The position numbers were made by a program, and so were the translations under genes. 31,759 bases of DNA from a virus. Every line of letters starts with the position of its first letter. Position 1 is the first letter of the stretch. The stretch spans positions 1 to 31,759 of the IMG/VR virus record IMGVR_UViG_3300025849_000138; one strand, given 5' to 3'. Under the pieces are notes generated by a model. That model was not told the DNA's origin. It did no database searches and worked only from the letters and a program-made list of their open reading frames with translations. Of this stretch, positions 17,049 through 25,179 are shown piece after piece.

Positions 17049-18286
17049 TATGAGAACGCCTTGGCTGCTGGAAATCCTCCAAATGGTAACTCAGCACTAG
17101 TGTCTGTGCTAGATTTTCCAGTTGTGCTAGTATTTGATGCGTCTTTTGGTATAAATCCAAATCTCATCTTACATCCATCTAAACTTTTACTACAAGTATC
17201 TCCTCTTGACCAGTAAATACCAAAATCTGGTTTTGTACTTTCACTTGGTTTCACAGCTTTCCACATAATTACTTTATTATATGTAGGGCTAGAAGATACA
17301 TTATCTGTGAATATTACATAATCATTATATCTATCATCTGAATATGTAAAATATTCTGTGCCATGTGAATATGTTGTATATGTTCTCACAGGCTTAAACT
17401 TACTATTTGATAAACTTATTGTACCTGGGCTACTAGTAGTTTCTGTAGCCTGCCAATACAACGCATTAGTAACACTTGTAGTTGTTCCATTTGCATTAAA
17501 TCTCAATGCAGTTGTATTTGTTTTATAATAAGCATCTATTGTAATACTAGCTGGAGTATTACTTGCTGTTAAACTGCTAACAACACTTGCTGGAATGATA
17601 TACTCATCATCTACATTTGTATATACTGTGTATTCTGTTCCTTCGGTGCGGAATCCAAATGCTTTAATAGGCTTATATTTATTATCTACATTCCAAGTAC
17701 AGCCACTTTGTGCTTTTTGGTACTCTTCTAAATGGTCACTTGCTCCCTGATACATAAAGGGACATCTATTTGCTACAATAGAACGACCTGGTAATTGTAT
17801 TCCACTTAAATCAAAAGGAGAAGCAAGTTCTAAAGTTACTTGTATCTTAGTTCTTGATTTAATTCTATCTATGTACCATACTTGTCTAGGAAACTCTACT
17901 GGTGGACTTGCATCCCCGCTTTCTCCATACAGATATTTCTTAAGAGTAAGTCTGCGAATTACCTTTAGTCCAACTAAAGAGTCGTATTCTGTAGTTCCTA
18001 TTCCGCCACTAAATGCTGTAGTTGCATTTGCTATTGAGACAGTAGGCTTTGGTTGCGCTCCATCGTTTTTAGTTTCAAAACCATCTGCTTTCATTGGTAT
18101 AGGAGTGTACGTTCTAATAGTACTATTATCAGTAAAGTCTCTCATTTGAACGCTCGTCAAATCAGAATCAACACCTGACATTACATATATGTAAGCATTT
18201 TTAGTATACTCTATTTCAAAAAGTTGTACCAGTTCTGAGCCTGGATCTAGCTTTTGTAAATCTTTTATTATAATCTTTTCTGTCAT
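17048..18286 (-). CDS. Minor tail protein, lambda gpL-like, with large insertion
   Basis: This is 412 aa against about 230 for lambda gpL. The first 200 residues follow the family: LQKLDPGSELVQLFEIEY at the start, then RTKIQVTLELASPFDLSGIQ followed by LPGRSIVANRCPF. Lambda gpL binds an iron-sulphur cluster with four Cys. Here the four Cys are 175 (NRCPF), 196 (SGCTW), 365 (GDTCSK) and 372 (DGCKMRFG), in the expected contexts, but about 168 residues are inserted between the second and third. The insertion holds two similar beta modules, each starting KPI/KPV, with GTEY and an aromatic Tyr-rich pair (204-232 and 297-326), suggesting an added surface domain. It overlaps its neighbours by 1 base. 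Confidence 0.85.
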   Translation of the reverse strand: MTEKIIIKDLQKLDPGSELVQLFEIEYTKNAYIYVMSGVDSDLTSVQMRDFTDNSTIRTYTPIPMKADGFETKNDGAQPKPTVSIANATTAFSGGIGTTEYDSLVGLKVIRRLTLKKYLYGESGDASPPVEFPRQVWYIDRIKSRTKIQVTLELASPFDLSGIQLPGRSIVANRCPFMYQGASDHLEEYQKAQSGCTWNVDNKYKPIKAFGFRTEGTEYTVYTNVDDEYIIPASVVSSLTASNTPASITIDAYYKTNTTALRFNANGTTTSVTNALYWQATETTSSPGTISLSNSKFKPVRTYTTYSHGTEYFTYSDDRYNDYVIFTDNVSSSPTYNKVIMWKAVKPSESTKPDFGIYWSRGDTCSKSLDGCKMRFGFIPKDASNTSTTGKSSTDTSAELPFGGFPAAKAFS

Positions 18287-18663
18287 TATGCTTCGTAAAC
18301 TCGTCTTGCTGTTGCTTTTAAGTCATAGTAGTCGTCATACTTCCAAGTTTGATTCCATTTTTCTATAACCACTTTTACTGTTTCTTCATTCCCACTTTCA
18401 TTAGTATTTGCAAAAGTATAATCAAAAGCTGTTGCTCCTTTCTTACTTGCAAAGAAATCTACAATATCATCAATTTCATCTTTAGGTCTATTTACAAAAG
18501 CAAGTTCAAAAGATTGCTTAGTATTATTTATACCATTTGCAATTCTTTGCTCATATCCATCGCCGAACTCTGCTTTAAATATTACAGTTTCGTTTGATTG
18601 TGTAAAACCTCTATCTGGTCTTACAACTCCTAATGATCCACCTACGTTAAATCCTAATGCCAT
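18286..18663 (-). CDS. Minor tail protein, lambda gpM-like
   Basis: This 125-aa protein matches the short phage minor-tail family of lambda gpM. Diagnostic features are AEFGDGYEQRIANGINN near residues 32-48, the helical FVNRPKDEIDDIVDFFASKKGATAFDYT, and the closing WKYDDYYDLKATARRVYEA, a typical ending of this family. In lambda gpM helps build the tail tip beneath the tape measure. It follows the tape measure by 4 bases and overlaps the L-like gene by 1, the lambda order H-M-L. Confidence 0.88.
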   Translation of the reverse strand: MALGFNVGGSLGVVRPDRGFTQSNETVIFKAEFGDGYEQRIANGINNTKQSFELAFVNRPKDEIDDIVDFFASKKGATAFDYTFANTNESGNEETVKVVIEKWNQTWKYDDYYDLKATARRVYEA

Positions 18664-18667
18664 AATC

Positions 18668-21600
18668 TTATCCTGTTGGGTTTAATATTCCGCCTGGAGC
18701 TTGTTCTTTCATAATGGTTGACATTACAGAAGCGTTAATTGCTTCTGCTAGTGCTGAACCGCCATCTGCTGTTACATCTGCACTTGCTCCTGAGCCATCA
18801 ATATTTACATTTATACTTGTATTGTTTGTTGCGTTTGTGCCTCTTCCTAAATCTACTGGTATGCTCTTATTATCTGGTAGTGGTACGACTGCTTCATTTT
18901 GTTTTCCTTCTCCAACTAAGTATGTTGGTTGAGTTGCGATTCCACCTTTAGCATATCTTGGCATAATACCACCGTTTGCTAAACCTATTGGCATTTTGTT
19001 TCCAATGAGTCCGCCTTTTGCGAATGGTAATATAGATAGCAATGGGCCAATACCTGGTATCATTCCTAGTAACGGTTTTAGGAGTCCCATCATACCTCCA
19101 CCGCCACCGCCGAGTAATCCACCTAAGATTCCTCCGCCAGAGCCACCCATAAGTCCTCCAAGAAGTCCTCCAGTTCCACCACCACCAAGTAATCCTTGTA
19201 GTGCGCCACCGATACCGCCTTCTCCCATAAGGTTACTCATGAAGTTTTTCATCATGCCACCTTCTCCAAACATATCTGCAAATAAATCGCCAAATAAAGA
19301 GTTAGCACCGCCTTCTCCTTTTCCAAAGAGACCAGTACCATCACCTTTTAAAAGACCCATTAAGTTACCACCAAAAGTATCTATAGTTTTACCTAAATCT
19401 CCAAACATTGCTGAGAATCCTGTACCACCAGTATTTTTTCCTTCGGTTACAACTTCTTCTATTTCTCCGCCAATAGTTTTTCCTGTTTTCTCATCTACCT
19501 TAGTATCTGTACTATCTGTAGCACCGCCACCAACAGTTGAACTCATAGTTTTACCGAAAGCTGCCGCGTGATTTAATAATACTTGTTCTAGATTAGTAAC
19601 ATGGTCTACAAGAGCACTTTTCATCTTCTCTTCAGGACTTAGTTCTGTTTCTATCCCCATTGCGTCTTTTGCTTGTTTAAGAAGGCCTTGGAGTCCTTCT
19701 GTCATAGGTCTCATAATTACACCTGAGATTTCATCTGCAACTGCTCTCTTCATTGCCATTCTTACTGCATCAACAGCTTGATAGGCTTCCTTATCGCCCA
19801 TCAAGAAGTCAGATAAACTCTTTGTACCTGCTGAGTCAAACGCTTCTGTAAATGCTTTTCCAATTCTATGAATTATATTTATTTGATTTTCTAATAGTTC
19901 TAATTCAGTCATTTTATCTCTAATTCTTTGTTCTTGTACTTCTTCTAACTGTCTTTCGCCAACTGTTAAAGTTTCGAGTGATTTAATTGCCTGGTCTCTT
20001 TCGTATTCATCAAGCATTAATTGTTTACTAATCTCTTTTCTTAATCCTAATATTTTATTTTCTATTTGTGCAAACTTATTGTTTCTAGTACTAAATTGTC
20101 CAAGTATTTTATTTGCATTTGTTATCTGAGCATTTAACATCTTTGTTTGATGAACAGCTTCACTAATATCTGTTACCATGCCTTGTGTACCAAAAACTAT
20201 TCTTTGAACATTTTCTGCAGTACCAAATGTTTCTCCATTCATTTCTGCTGAAGCCATCATAAGTTCTTTTAACTTATCTTCAGTCATACCTAATTGTTGA
20301 GCAATTCTAGTTATGTATTGCTCATTTATCATAGTTTCGTTTCCAAACTTTTTAAGCTCAGCTACAGTTGTTTTTAATTGAGTTGCTTGTTGTGCAAAGC
20401 CGTCTCCTAACGCTGCAGTTGCATAAGATTTTCTTAAGTTCTCCATATTTTCTGTAGCTTGTTTTAAATACTCAGGTAAGTTTCCTTTGCTAGTAAACTT
20501 TGTTACAATATCCTCAAACTCTTTCATAGTTTCTGCATTTTGTAACCCTTCTACTGTAAAGTCTTTTAGTTCTGGAATCATTTTTTGATAGGATGATAAT
20601 AGATTTTGAGTAGCTACTTGACTCATTCTGTATTGGTCACTTTGTAGTATTTTTGCATTAGCATCTTTTATAGCTTGTTGTTCTGATGTTTCTACTTCTG
20701 CATTTGCTAATTTATAAACTGAGTTTAGTTTTTGTATATCTCCAAGTAATCCTGAAGTTCCTAATCTTTTTGAAAGTATAACAGTTGATTTTGCCGTACC
20801 ATCGTAGCCTATAGCACCTTCCATAATTTGTTCATTAAGCGATCTTAATTTCTTTCTAGTCTCATCTGCTGAAGTTTTAAAAGCATCCATTTTATCTTTT
20901 GTTTCAGTAATAAGAGCTTGTTTATCTCTAAAATGGTCTGCACTTTTTTCTAAGTTATTAGCAACACCCTCTAAACCTTTAGCCATTGCGGCTGACCCAG
21001 GTATAAATCTTCCTATGCCTGTTGTCAAAAAGTTTGCAATAGACTGAGCCATTTTTGCTATGCCTCCTAAGACTGCTCCTATTATCCCATTAAAGTTTTG
21101 AAATACAGATACAAGTCCTTGAATAACAAGAATAATTATACCAATTATACCTGCTTTACCCATAACTGCATTTGCTGCAGTTCCAAGTTTTTGAAAACCT
21201 ACAGTTAAGAAACCAATCATTTTACCCCCAGCAAACTTAATACCATTAAAAGCCATTGTAAAGCTACCTTGAACAATACCTGCGGTTCTTGCGGCTACTC
21301 CCTGGAAACCCTTCATAGACATTTTTTGTTTTGCAAAAGAAAGTTCTAATGAACGAACAACTGCTATATCTTTACCTTTAAATATACCTCTTACGATCTG
21401 GCCATGTTGTTGATATTGTTGTTCTGCTGATTTAAGAGCTTTTGATAAGTTTGCTTTGTCTGTTCCTGACATAGTGCCCCTAGCAGCTCTTTTTAATACA
21501 GGAGATTTACTTCCTCTTGATAATTTTTTAGCGGCACTTTGAGTATCTGCTGCTGCAGCTTCTGGACTCATAGTAACACTACCAACAGCCGCTTTTATTC

Positions 21601-22600
21601 TTGCGGCACTGGCTTCGGTTGAAGAAGCTAATCTTTGATTTAGACTTTCTATTTTACCTCCAAAAGACTCAAAGTCAACACCGAGTGCTCCTAGTATTTC
21701 TGTTCCCATTGATTTTGCAAAAAGACCAATAACAGCTATAGCTGCTACAATATTTTTATTTAGAACTGATGATATAAAATTAGCGAGTGGCGATATGACT
21801 CCAAGAATGGTTTGCATTAAGTCAGAAAAAGTAGTTGCTAACTGATTTAATTGGTTAACTGGTACCCCATCTCCTAATGCTCCAAAGTTATCATTTGCTT
21901 GCCTTAATGTTTCATTTAAAACAGCTTGGGACTTTTCAAATGTTGTTAACTCTTGATAGTTTTTACCGATTGCTTGTGCATATCTACGAGCAGCAGTTTC
22001 CAGCCTTAGTGTAATACCAAGTTCGTCTAATAGTTCTGGTTCTGCTTTTGTTGTACCTTGAACGATACGATTGAATGTGTCTTCGAAGTTTCTACCAAGT
22101 GCAAGAGCAGCTTTTGTAGAAGCATCTGCTACTTGTTCTATTTGTTCAGTAGAAAATCCTTTAGCAATCATAATAGCCGCTGAAGCACCTGCTTTTTGCA
22201 AGTCTATCTGGCCTTTAGTTGCTAACTGTAAGTCTCTAGAAACTTGTGCCATATTGACACCAGTATTGGCTGCGTAAGCTTCTTGAGAAGCTTGAAGTGC
22301 TTGGAAGTCTGCGGCGTTTTGCATAACTCTAAATGCAGCTCCAAGAGCAAAGAGGGTGGATGCTAGAACAGCATAAGATTGGACGAGTCCACCCGTTCCT
22401 TGTTGCATACGAGCAAAAGCTTTTGAACCAGATTCAACACGACCAGACATAGCCTGCATATTTCTACGAGCATCCCCCGCAGATTTACCGAATCCATCTA
22501 ATCCTTTCTTAGCTTGTTTTGCTTTTTGGCCTACCTGTTTAAGAGTGCCGTCATCGGTAACCTCAAAGGTAATAGTTGCGCCTTTTACTTTTTTTGCCAT
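18668..22600 (-). CDS. Tail tape measure protein
   Basis: At 1310 aa this is among the largest genes here. It begins directly at the end of the chaperone extension, as tape measures do. The tape measure sets tail length and is ejected with the DNA. Using the usual scaling of about 0.15 nm per residue, a tail near 190-200 nm would be expected. The sequence is mostly helical with many Gln/Ala/Lys, a conserved-style start (ATITFEVTDDGTLKQV), and hydrophobic segments around residues 80, 280 (NIVAAIAVIGLFAK) and 500 (GIIGIIILVIQGLVSVF). A very Gly/Leu/Met-rich stretch lies at 1128-1172. Then comes the typical end KGGIATQPTYLVGEGKQNEA followed by VVPLPD. I see no peptidoglycan hydrolase motif. No ribosome site is visible, so translation is probably coupled to the chaperone. 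Confidence 0.92.
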   Translation of the reverse strand: MAKKVKGATITFEVTDDGTLKQVGQKAKQAKKGLDGFGKSAGDARRNMQAMSGRVESGSKAFARMQQGTGGLVQSYAVLASTLFALGAAFRVMQNAADFQALQASQEAYAANTGVNMAQVSRDLQLATKGQIDLQKAGASAAIMIAKGFSTEQIEQVADASTKAALALGRNFEDTFNRIVQGTTKAEPELLDELGITLRLETAARRYAQAIGKNYQELTTFEKSQAVLNETLRQANDNFGALGDGVPVNQLNQLATTFSDLMQTILGVISPLANFISSVLNKNIVAAIAVIGLFAKSMGTEILGALGVDFESFGGKIESLNQRLASSTEASAARIKAAVGSVTMSPEAAAADTQSAAKKLSRGSKSPVLKRAARGTMSGTDKANLSKALKSAEQQYQQHGQIVRGIFKGKDIAVVRSLELSFAKQKMSMKGFQGVAARTAGIVQGSFTMAFNGIKFAGGKMIGFLTVGFQKLGTAANAVMGKAGIIGIIILVIQGLVSVFQNFNGIIGAVLGGIAKMAQSIANFLTTGIGRFIPGSAAMAKGLEGVANNLEKSADHFRDKQALITETKDKMDAFKTSADETRKKLRSLNEQIMEGAIGYDGTAKSTVILSKRLGTSGLLGDIQKLNSVYKLANAEVETSEQQAIKDANAKILQSDQYRMSQVATQNLLSSYQKMIPELKDFTVEGLQNAETMKEFEDIVTKFTSKGNLPEYLKQATENMENLRKSYATAALGDGFAQQATQLKTTVAELKKFGNETMINEQYITRIAQQLGMTEDKLKELMMASAEMNGETFGTAENVQRIVFGTQGMVTDISEAVHQTKMLNAQITNANKILGQFSTRNNKFAQIENKILGLRKEISKQLMLDEYERDQAIKSLETLTVGERQLEEVQEQRIRDKMTELELLENQINIIHRIGKAFTEAFDSAGTKSLSDFLMGDKEAYQAVDAVRMAMKRAVADEISGVIMRPMTEGLQGLLKQAKDAMGIETELSPEEKMKSALVDHVTNLEQVLLNHAAAFGKTMSSTVGGGATDSTDTKVDEKTGKTIGGEIEEVVTEGKNTGGTGFSAMFGDLGKTIDTFGGNLMGLLKGDGTGLFGKGEGGANSLFGDLFADMFGEGGMMKNFMSNLMGEGGIGGALQGLLGGGGTGGLLGGLMGGSGGGILGGLLGGGGGGMMGLLKPLLGMIPGIGPLLSILPFAKGGLIGNKMPIGLANGGIMPRYAKGGIATQPTYLVGEGKQNEAVVPLPDNKSIPVDLGRGTNATNNTSINVNIDGSGASADVTADGGSALAEAINASVMSTIMKEQAPGGILNPTG

Positions 22601-23412
22601 TTACTTTACTTTTGCTTTACGCTTTTCTGCGTCCTGTCGAGCTTTTACTTTTACATTCATCATATCTTGATGGTAATGCTCAATGTGCTTTAAAAAATAG
22701 ATACAAGTTCTTTTGTCTTCTATATCATAGGCATCTAAAATTGTACCTAATGCAGATAAATCTTTACCCATATAGTAGCCACTAGTTCCATCCCATCTAT
22801 CTGAAAGTAGGTTATGGACAAAAAAGGCTTCCTGTACCTCTCTAGGATAAGTATCCATAGTTGGAGGCATTTTTTCAGGGTCAGGTTCTTGATTTAGTTG
22901 CTCACAAACTGCGAGATACTTCTCTAAATCAATTCCTGTGTCCTTAAAGTGTCTTTTTATTAACGCAAGTATTTGTCTTACTTGCGTTGAGTAAAATTAT
23001 CCAGATCTCCTACAGTATCGGTAACCCATTGGTCGAAGTCTGCTGCGTTTCTCATTAGAGTCTCCGCATTTTCTTGAGAATACTCAAGTTCTTCGTCTTT
23101 GGCCACTCCGCTTGTATCTACTAATAGAAGCTCTTCTAAGTAAGAATACTTTAGCCCTTTCCAATTTTTGATGATTGATTTGCAATATTCGTGTAAGAAT
23201 GTTTCCTCATCGAGTTGTTCTTCAAATGCTCTAGTTTTCTTATTAAACTTATTTTTTAAGCATCTACTTCTGAGTTTTAATAACTCTTCTCTACTAAGGT
23301 ATGTCAAATCAACAACGAATCCTTCAAATCCTGGAAAGTCAATTGATACTGTTTTGCTTGGAGTTAATAAACTCTTTAGTGATACTGGTGTTTTTACTTC
23401 TTTTTCTGTCAT
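22601..23412 (-). CDS. Tail assembly chaperone, long -1 frameshift product (gpGT-like)
   Basis: The frame that is -1 relative to the chaperone is open from just after a TAA at 23000-22998 to a TAA at 22601. It therefore overlaps the end of the chaperone frame and covers the apparent gap 22871-22977. Slipping on UUUU at 22996-22993 gives about 140 frame-0 residues joined to about 130 more, beginning YSTQVRQILALIKRHF and ending KARQDAEKRKAKVK, about 270 aa in all. Lambda G/GT and many siphophages make the same two products from this position. The ATG at 22870 (MPPTMDTYPREV) would give a separate 89-aa protein, but it has no good ribosome site and the coding continues upstream of it, so I favour the frameshift. 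The extension ends immediately before the tape-measure ATG (TAA then ATG). Confidence 0.8.
22962..22996 (-). promoter_or_regulatory. -1 programmed frameshift signal: UUUU slip site plus stem-loop
   Basis: The frame-0 codons on the minus strand are AAT TTT ACT. The Phe-tRNA on TTT (22995-22993) can slip back one base on the run of four T and re-pair perfectly. Four bases later (after ACTC) begins a perfect 10-bp stem AACGCAAGTA / TACTTGCGTT (22988-22979 and 22971-22962) with a 7-base loop. The frame-0 stop TAA (22980-22978) begins at the 3' end of the left arm and runs into the loop. There is no T tract after the stem, so it is not a terminator. The slip site is not the canonical X-XXY-YYZ heptamer, which is the weak point. 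Confidence 0.75.
22978..23412 (-). CDS. Tail assembly chaperone, short (frame-0) form
   Basis: This 144-aa protein lies between the tail tube and the tape measure, the position of lambda gpG and its relatives. Chaperones of this type coat the tape measure and recruit tube subunits, and are absent from the finished tail. The sequence is acidic and helical (SREELLKLRSRCLKNKF, LHEYCKSIIKNWKGLKYSYL) with an N-terminal beta portion (SIDFPGFEGFVVDLTYL). It is similar in style to phage tail-chaperone families, but I cannot name one with certainty. It terminates inside the hairpin that forms the frameshift signal. Confidence 0.75.
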   Translation of the reverse strand: MTEKEVKTPVSLKSLLTPSKTVSIDFPGFEGFVVDLTYLSREELLKLRSRCLKNKFNKKTRAFEEQLDEETFLHEYCKSIIKNWKGLKYSYLEELLLVDTSGVAKDEELEYSQENAETLMRNAADFDQWVTDTVGDLDNFTQRK

Positions 23413-23423
23413 AATATTCCTAT

Positions 23424-23448
23424 AAAATGGGAGAGCCGAAGCCCTCCC
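23424..23448 (-). terminator. Rho-independent terminator after the tail tube gene
   Basis: On the minus strand GGGAGGGC-TTCG-GCTCTCCC (23448-23429) folds into an 8-bp stem with one G-U pair and a stable UUCG loop, followed by ATTTTAT. It starts 14 bases after the tube stop and ends about 11 bases before the chaperone ATG at 23412, with an AGGAAT ribosome site between. It probably lets the tube protein be made in excess over the chaperone and tape measure. Confidence 0.8.
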
Positions 23449-23462
23449 GGTTTATGTTTAAA

Positions 23463-24704
23463 TTAGCTTACGTAAGTAATGCCAACTTCATTTGTAGCTG
23501 AAGCGGCTGTACCTGATGATAAGTCTGTTGATAAGCCATGGAAGGCTACATCTACGGACACTACATCTTCGAAACTATGTGTTGGTAATTCTAAATGTGC
23601 TTTCGCAACTTGAACATTTGCTCTTGGAGTATTACCACTACCTCCAATGCTGAATGTTAAATCAAATGCGTTTGTAATTACACCACGAGATTCTTGCAAT
23701 CTCTCAAATAAGTCAAGTGAGCCATTTGCAGTATCGTTTAGATAACAAGTGAAGTTACCTGATACTGACCTTGTACCCATGACATGACCTAATGGTAAAT
23801 TAACTGAACCTAATGTTTCTGGTGTTAAGTAAGTAAGATTATTTTCTATTGTAATATTACCTCCTGTTAATGTAACACCATATGTTACATCACTTCCGTC
23901 AACATTCAATGCGCCTAATGTACCTGTTGATTCTGATACATCAAAGCTGATTGCTAAGTCTGTTAATTTTTGTCTAATATAATTACTTGTTGAACTAATG
24001 CCTTCGTCAATTAAGCCTAAAGCAGTTGTTCCTGAGCTTTCTGTGTTAAGAGAAGCTACTTCTTCAACTGATTGACCATTTCCAGACCAAGCAATTTGTG
24101 CTAATCCTTCTATGTCAAAGTCAATTGAAGCTGAACCGACTGAACAGTTTGCTAATTTATAAACTGTTACGCCTTCTGTTCCTGTTGTATACAATGCTGT
24201 AGAAGTATCTTTCGATGCTCCTAGTACAAAGTATAAATCAAATACCCCTAGTGTTACTTGGTTAGAGTTTCCAAAATCAAAATGCTTCGGCTCATAAGTC
24301 GCTGCATTGTTTGCAAAATCTCCTGTTCCATTACTTCCAATTGCTCTATCGTACGTATTCGCCGACATAGCTGACCATAGAGGTCCTTCTATTGCAAAGG
24401 TGTCTCCATTACCAGCATGTTGGCCCGAAGCGCCAGCACTGCCGCTTCCTGAAGTCGTAGGTCTCATGTAAGTAGTCATACTCCACTCTGCCGGTGCAAA
24501 AGAGTCAGTAAACATTGCTCTACCTCTTTTACTATACCCAGTTGAGTTAGCAGCTTCACTAAGAGTTACTTCTGATGTATTTGTGCCTTGGCTAAATGAA
24601 AATCCGTCTAATACAGGAATCTCGTATAGAGCTGTATTAGCTGTCGTATCATCATGTGTCCATTGCATAAACACTTTGGTATCTCTACTAAAGAAAAATG
24701 CCAT
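23463..24704 (-). CDS. Major tail tube protein
   Basis: This 413-aa, beta-rich, Thr/Ser/Gly-rich acidic protein lies directly before the assembly-chaperone pair and the tape measure, the standard position of the tube subunit. It has few Cys and no membrane segment. Recognisable stretches are LDGFSFSQGTNTSEVTLSEA near the N-terminus, SIDFDIEGLAQIAWSGNG in the middle and LTYLTPETLGSVNLPLG towards the end. It is long for a tube subunit (commonly about 150-250 aa), so it probably carries a second tube-like or surface domain. Expression should be high: a strong ribosome site (AGGAGA) precedes the ATG at 24704, and a terminator hairpin follows the stop. Confidence 0.8.
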   Translation of the reverse strand: MAFFFSRDTKVFMQWTHDDTTANTALYEIPVLDGFSFSQGTNTSEVTLSEAANSTGYSKRGRAMFTDSFAPAEWSMTTYMRPTTSGSGSAGASGQHAGNGDTFAIEGPLWSAMSANTYDRAIGSNGTGDFANNAATYEPKHFDFGNSNQVTLGVFDLYFVLGASKDTSTALYTTGTEGVTVYKLANCSVGSASIDFDIEGLAQIAWSGNGQSVEEVASLNTESSGTTALGLIDEGISSTSNYIRQKLTDLAISFDVSESTGTLGALNVDGSDVTYGVTLTGGNITIENNLTYLTPETLGSVNLPLGHVMGTRSVSGNFTCYLNDTANGSLDLFERLQESRGVITNAFDLTFSIGGSGNTPRANVQVAKAHLELPTHSFEDVVSVDVAFHGLSTDLSSGTAASATNEVGITYVS

Positions 24705-24717
24705 TATTTTCTCCTAT

Positions 24718-25179
24718 TTAATATCGAATCTCGCAAGTGATTTCACCCACTCCCAGAGGTTCGAGAACTCCTTCATCTGTGTCTACTGTAGCAATTGTAG
24801 TTTGCACCGTAGATTGAGATGTACCTGTCGAATCATAGTACGTGAGCGGATCATTATCCTCCAGTACTGTTTCAACATCTTCTAACAATTCTTCGAGTGC
24901 TTCAATGACATCATTGTCATCTGAAACGTAACATCGAACCGTTATTCTTAAAAATCTAAATCGAAAGCCACCGCCATCGTATTCTCTTGTTTCAGTTCCT
25001 GCTCCAATATGAATGGCAGGGAACTCTGTGACTTCGTCCCAAAACTTGAGTCTTCTTTCTACACTTTGTACTGCACTTCTAAAAGGTGGAGTACCATTTA
25101 TGTTCTCAAATTGTTGTGCGAGTGCTTCAACTATTGCTCGGCGTCGCGTGGTATGTTTCCTTGCTAGTCCCGATTCCAT
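24718..25179 (-). CDS. Probable tail terminator / tail completion protein
   Basis: This 153-aa protein has an alpha/beta layout that fits the lambda gpU / HK97 tail-terminator style. An N-terminal helix (TTRRRAIVEALAQQFENING) is followed by strands containing EFPAIHIGAGTETREYDGGG and FRITVRCYVS-type residues. A conserved-looking acidic helix (VIEALEELLEDVETVLEDN) and a final strand (GVGEITCEIRY) complete it. Terminators cap the tail tube once it has reached the length of the tape measure and join it to the neck. Position directly before the tube gene supports this. It overlaps the previous gene by 1 base and is 13 bases from the tube gene. The fold is inferred from pattern, not demonstrated. 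Confidence 0.6.
   Translation of the reverse strand: MESGLARKHTTRRRAIVEALAQQFENINGTPPFRSAVQSVERRLKFWDEVTEFPAIHIGAGTETREYDGGGFRFRFLRITVRCYVSDDNDVIEALEELLEDVETVLEDNDPLTYYDSTGTSQSTVQTTIATVDTDEGVLEPLGVGEITCEIRY

Noticed and set aside
18996-19571. Pro/Ser-rich plus-strand frame of 191 aa
   Set aside because: It is antisense to the Gly-rich end of the tape measure; Pro from Gly codons is the expected reflection.
22601-22870. A separate 89-aa gene starting at 22870
   Set aside because: The same frame is open upstream to overlap the chaperone, with coding-like sequence before the ATG and no ribosome site; the -1 frameshift explains it better.
22962-22988. The chaperone-end hairpin as a transcription terminator
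   Set aside because: No T run follows it on the minus strand (next bases are AATAAAAAG), and the overlapping open frame gives it another role.
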